From: Trema orientale
Lineage: Eukaryota > Streptophyta > Magnoliopsida > Rosales > Cannabaceae
Reading direction: 5' to 3'
Length of the DNA stretch: 64,000 bases
NCBI GenBank assembly: GCA_002914845.1
Contig: JXTC01000558.1
Span: 1 to 64,000 of the forward strand
The notes below the pieces were generated by a model. The model was given only the letters and a program-made list of their open reading frames with translations, did no database searches and was not told the origin of the DNA. Both the position numbers and the translations under genes were made by a program. Within the stretch, counting starts at the first letter, position 1. Every line of letters begins with the position of its first letter. Positions 59,461 to 64,000 of this stretch are shown here, piece after piece.

Positions 59461-60089
59461 AATAATGGCTGTAGGCCCCCTAAAAAAAATTGGCGTTATA
59501 GGTTATTATTCAAAAAAAAAAAAACTGAGTTTTTTAATTTTAGCCAAAGAAAAAATCCTTGGTTTCCGATTATATAAAAAAAATCTTGTCTTAGTTTAAT
59601 TTTAGTGAAAAGAAAAATCTTGAGTTTTTAGTTATATCAAATAAAATTTTTGGATTATAAAATTGAACCAAATTAGCTTGCTAAATAAGTCAAATGACTT
59701 ACTTATTTTTTCTTAGTGTATATTGTTATAAGAGACTGTTTACATTCACAAGCATCCCAATTGGGCGAAAATTATTCCATTTTATATTGAGAATGTTGAC
59801 TTTTATAGTTCAAATAAATTTTAAAAAATAGTTCATGAGTATATAACACTTAAAAAATAAAGTCATTTCTTAATCATAGTATATATTCGTTAATTAAATA
59901 TCTGTTTTGGGTTCAATTTGATTAGATTTCAAAATCTTAAGGTTTTATTTGATATAATCATAAATCCAAGATTTTTATCGATAGAATTAAAAAAATTCAT
60001 TTTGTTTGATATTATGAAAAATTTAAAGTATTTTTTTTTTTTGCAAAAATATAAAAACTCAAAGGGTTTTTTTTTCCCTGATAGTACCG
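59461..60089. mobile_element. Non-autonomous element with 9-bp target duplication
   Basis: 629 bp flanked by the perfect 9-bp repeat TTATTTAAG at 59452-59460 and 60090-60098. The ends form degraded inverted repeats, with CCTTGGTTTCCGATTATAT inside the left arm matched by CTTGGATTTATGATTATAT on the opposite strand of the right arm. No coding frame. Probably Mutator-type. Confidence 0.75.
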
Positions 60090-61330
60090 TTATTTAAGTA
60101 ACTGAACATGATAAATTATCACAATTTATCTTGTTTTGTTACAACTTTTTAGATTTTTATATATTTGAAAGAAAATACAAATCAAAATTAATAGGAAGAT
60201 TGTAGTTCTCCAAATTAGGTAATTTTTTTTCGTAAAAAAAATGATCAAAGATTTGATTCTATAATTCCTCCCTTCGAACTTTTCAGTAGTTGATGAGGTG
60301 ATCTTACTTTCTCATATTAGCTTAAAATATTAAGTAATGGTAGCATTAAACCAGCTATAACCTATTCGAAGGAGAAAAGCCATAATTTTCCTTTGTCTCA
60401 CTGTCTGGCAATTAATGTAGTTTGAGGGAAAGTAGAAAACTCCACGTATATATTAGTCACCTATAACCTAACAATAGCTATAATAATCCGAGTGGCCAGC
60501 TAATTAGGTGAAGTACTATATCTCAATTCTCAAGTCATGATACTATTGCTCGAAAAAGAAAAACTTACAATTTGACGTATTATTGCAATTAGATGATAAT
60601 GGTAATGATAATTAACAGTTTCACGTCATTAGAGAAATTCAGATCTGTTTCCAAATAACACTATTTTGCATTTATAATTGCATGATCTTTTTTTGTTTTT
60701 TGATAAACATAATTGCATGATCTATGCACAAGTACTATAATCTTTACGTTACTTTATCTCTCTTACTTTCTGCTAAACGTAATTAAGTTGTGCTTTGTCC
60801 AATTAAATGTACGGCCATCAATTAGAATGGATTCCACGAGAGTCTCGCCGTGGAATTTACGCCTATGGACAATCCTGGTGCAATAATATGATGTGACAAT
60901 TGTTAATATTGCTTATACATATATGTCATCATGCACGTTAATTTATCTATTAATTTCAGCGAAACGTAGTATGCATGCGTAAGTTAAAATATGCTCTTCA
61001 TTGCATTTCCAGATATTCATATTAAAAGTAATTGGTTCTGTACAGCTCAAAAGCTGTTGGAGAGCCTTGGGTTATTTGCAATTATTGACTGCCCTTTCGG
61101 GTGGAGTGGATTGATTCTTTCACGTGTTTCCATTACGTGATTATATCACATTTTTTATTATAGCACATATATGTATATATAATCAAACAAAAATAAATAA
61201 ATGAATAAATGCGATGCTGAATGGGTTTCCACATTAGAAACCGTTTTCATTGATTAGGATAGAGGTATGAATTAAAAGATTCGACAGGAGAAATGATGAT
61301 ATGATCTTAACCATTCTTTTGCTAGAAAAT

Positions 61331-61331
61331 G

Positions 61332-61355
<24 letters not shown>
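61331..61355. repeat. (AT)n microsatellite
   Basis: About 12 AT units in non-coding sequence. Confidence 0.85.
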
Positions 61356-61362
<7 letters not shown>

Positions 61363-62333
61363 GAGGTTGCCAATCCAATATTATTTTAGCATATAATTTT
61401 TATTCTTGAACCATGGTCAGGAAGATTGTATATCGTTGCGAGATGAAAAGCCAAAAATCCCACATTAAAAACCTGAAACAAAAATTACTTGGTTTATATA
61501 GAGCGTGTGTGATATGTATGAGGTTAAAATATTTTTATACATAGAACTTAGAAGTGTGTGACATGAAATTAATTGTGTCTAGCAAATGTACATTACTAGT
61601 ATGAAGAGCCCACAAATGCATTATTCCATCAACAAGTATGTCGCGGCTTTCATCTAATACGATATATTCTCGCTAAATTCTTACTAAAATATCACTGTTC
61701 TTTCTTTAACTAGATCCAATTCTAATATTTGATCAGACCATTCGGAAAATACATTTCTTCCTTTTTAGCCAAATTGAAGGGCTCATCCATATGCAATATA
61801 TATCTATTCTCTGTTAATTAAGGTCGGTGTTAGTTTCTCTTATCTTTCATCCTCTTATCTCTCATCTACTTGTCTCTTCTGATCATTCTCCAATGTTTTA
61901 TTTTTCAGTAATATATGGAAACAACAATAAATCATATAAATGACAACCTCATTTTTTCTTTCTTCTGGCTGGGGAATGACAACCTCATTTAAAGTTATGG
62001 TATTTAGCACTTTTCATTGATCAGTAAAACGACTTTAATATAATATTAGTTTATCTTGCCTATGGAGGTTTTCTATAATCAACCACTACGTAAGTTAACT
62101 GGGGGATATCATTAACTAATCAAAACTCAAAAGTGCGTTTGGCACAGCTTTAAAGCTATTGGATTGCTTTTGAAATTATTGACAGCCCTGTCATTTCTGA
62201 TCCATCGACCTCTGCATTGTCGCTTCCCTTTTCTATGGAATGGGATTCAATAATTGTAGTTTTGTCCCATTCAAAAATTGTAGTTTTGTCTCTAAATTAT
62301 TACCTTTGGCCCCGGAATGGGATTAAATAATTG

Positions 62334-62686
62334 GATAATTGCAAAAAAATATCATGAAATTTGGGTGTTTTGCAAATTAAACACTGAAGTTTGGACTCTG
62401 CAAAATAATACCATGAGATTAAGAATTTCTGAAAATTAATACCATGAACAGATTTTTTAACCAATTTTAAGAACAAAAAAACAATAATATCCTCCATTAA
62501 AACTAGATTAATTCATATTATTCATCTAAATTTTGAGGATATTATTGTATTTTATCAGTTAAAAATCAACACAGGGTTTTAATTTTCAGAAATTCGTAAT
62601 CTCAGGGTATTATTTTGCAGAATCCAAACTTCAGACTTTAAATTACATAACATCCAAACGTGAGGGTATTTTTTTGCAGTTATCCC
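62334..62686. mobile_element. 353-bp long-TIR MITE
   Basis: Arms of about 115 bases: left GATAATTGCAAAAAAATATC and right (reverse) GGGATAACTGCAAAAAAATA, sharing the block TCTGCAAAATAATACC. The direct repeat TTAAATAATTG flanks it at 62323-62333 and 62687-62697 (9-11 bp). No coding frame. Confidence 0.85.
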
Positions 62687-64000
62687 TTAAATAATTGTAG
62701 TAGTCTCTACATTATTACATTTGGCCCCGTTTGGTGGTCTGGATTAGAGGTTGTGGACTCCTTTGTCCAGTTAGATATTTGGGCCTAGAGAGGGATTAGT
62801 CAAAGAAGTTCCGGTTTCTTTTTTAATCCCCTTTCTATGGGACTAAATTAATCCAAGTAGAAGCCTAACACTTTTTGCTTTTTTTTTTTCTTTTTTCTTT
62901 CTTTCTTCAATTTTTTTAATTAATATAAATATATATATATAAATATTAATTAAATTCTAATTTTTATTTTTTAACTAAAAATAAATATTTTATTTTCATA
63001 TACCTATTTTTCATAAATAAATTAAAATCATATTATTTTATATAATCATTATTTAAATTTATCTTTTCTATTTTTAGAAATATTTATTTATTTATAAAAT
63101 ATAATTAGAACTATATTAAGAAAAGTTATTATATTTTTTTTGTTTTAGTCTTGTGTTGCACCAAACACAATATAGTACTAAATAGTACTATTGAATCTAA
63201 TCCTATTTAATAGTCCAGTCTAATCCAATCATACCTTCACTTTGTAGCTGTTGTGCCATCCCAAATCTGGAAAAAAAAAATTGACCTCACATTATTGGCA
63301 TATCGAGTCATAAATGGAAAGTTCAACCACATGAATATTCAGAATGTATATCGGTCATATAATATACGATTTGGCAACATGTACAAATTGCGCAAGTACT
63401 ACACTTTTGGAAAATCAACTTAAAGATGCGTGACTAGCAAGCAATGAGACCCAATTATCGACCTAATGGATAATTATCTATTCTTGTATAATTACCTAAA
63501 ATTGTATTTACTATTATACGTTTTCCATTCACAAAAGGAAGCTATATTCACAATCCTAGTTGAACTATAGGCACCCTATTCTTCATAAAAAGACTTTACA
63601 ATCTGTTAAAACTCTTCAACCAACAAAAGCACCCCATCAACCTGCGATATAATGTTATCTTTTTCTCTTTTAATTCCTCTACTACCCTTGTCTTCCTCAT
63701 TAGTCGTTTGCACTGATTTAGTTTAAAATTTTCAACTTTCTTCAAGAATCTTTATATATAAAGTAGCAGCACAAAAATAGGAAAAAGAAATATGTAAAAA
63801 AAGATTGATGTGTAAAACTATATATAGAATGAACAAGCAAATAGCAAAAAAGGAAATAGAAAGTAGGGAGAAGGAATCGCGAAGAAAAAGGGTGTCAACT
63901 GTGGTTGGTTGTACAAGTTTTTATTTTTTATTTTTTTTCCTTTTCCTTTCGCTTATGGAAAAGAAAATATGAATTGAAAACAAAGGAAGAATAATAAAAG

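Larger units (their letters stand above)
58886..64000. other. Gene-free right end of the window
   Basis: No gene recognised. Holds a 629-bp element (59461-60089), an AT microsatellite (61331-61355) and a 353-bp element (62334-62686). From 62725 an AT-rich stretch starting GGCCCCGTTTGGTGG looks like another MITE end whose partner (ACCAAACAC near 63160) is uncertain. The rest is AT-rich and unassigned. Confidence 0.6.

Noticed and set aside
61030..62230. Two related AT-rich segments (near 61045 and 62145) sharing AATTATTGAC and CAGCT blocks
   Set aside because: Similarity is short and diffuse; no boundaries or target duplications could be set.

Overview
This is a plant nuclear window, almost certainly from a eudicot and probably a woody rosid (the species cannot be fixed from sequence alone). 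It is AT-rich, its genes are split by GT-AG introns, and it is full of small DNA transposons. A 402-base assembly gap lies at 23339-23740. The recognisable families are typical of land plants: a PAS-Raf-like kinase, the gamete fusogen HAP2/GCS1, P450 families CYP87 and CYP76/80-like, a UBA-UBX protein and a GRAS regulator of the SCL28 type.

Layout, left to right. 48-4745 (-): PAS-domain Raf-like protein kinase, intact over eleven exons and cut by the window edge. 4746-10809: intergenic, with a 172-bp Mutator-type MITE and a hAT element. 10810-16363 (+): HAP2/GCS1 pseudogene with at least five in-frame stops, a missing block of ectodomain exons and a 1.8-kb solo LTR in an intron. 16988-19281 (-): intact nine-exon CYP87-type P450. 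19282-25628: intergenic, with the gap and two MITEs. 25629-30400 (-): pseudogene of PIG-U, a GPI-transamidase subunit. 30401-34565: intergenic, with a Mutator-type element of about 1.17 kb and a second copy of the 172-bp MITE. 34566-39105 (+): intact eleven-exon PUX8-like UBA-UBX protein. 42284-44338 (+): intact single-exon SCL28-like GRAS gene with three perfect mitosis-specific (MSA) promoter elements. 47665-49434 (-): dead P450. 57186-58814 (-): intact P450 that is its tandem paralogue. The 7.8 kb between them and the last 5 kb are dense in transposons.

The working genes do not form one pathway; they are ordinary neighbours. The striking points are (1) two normally single-copy conserved genes, HAP2 and PIG-U, both dead within 15 kb while the genes around them are intact, which suggests fractionation of a duplicated segment with working copies elsewhere; (2) an MSA-element promoter on SCL28, fitting a G2/M-controlled regulator; and (3) about ten small non-autonomous elements with 8-10 bp target duplications that can be read directly, including a nested pair and two 172-bp siblings. 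I found no convincing novel protein system, CRISPR array or operon.
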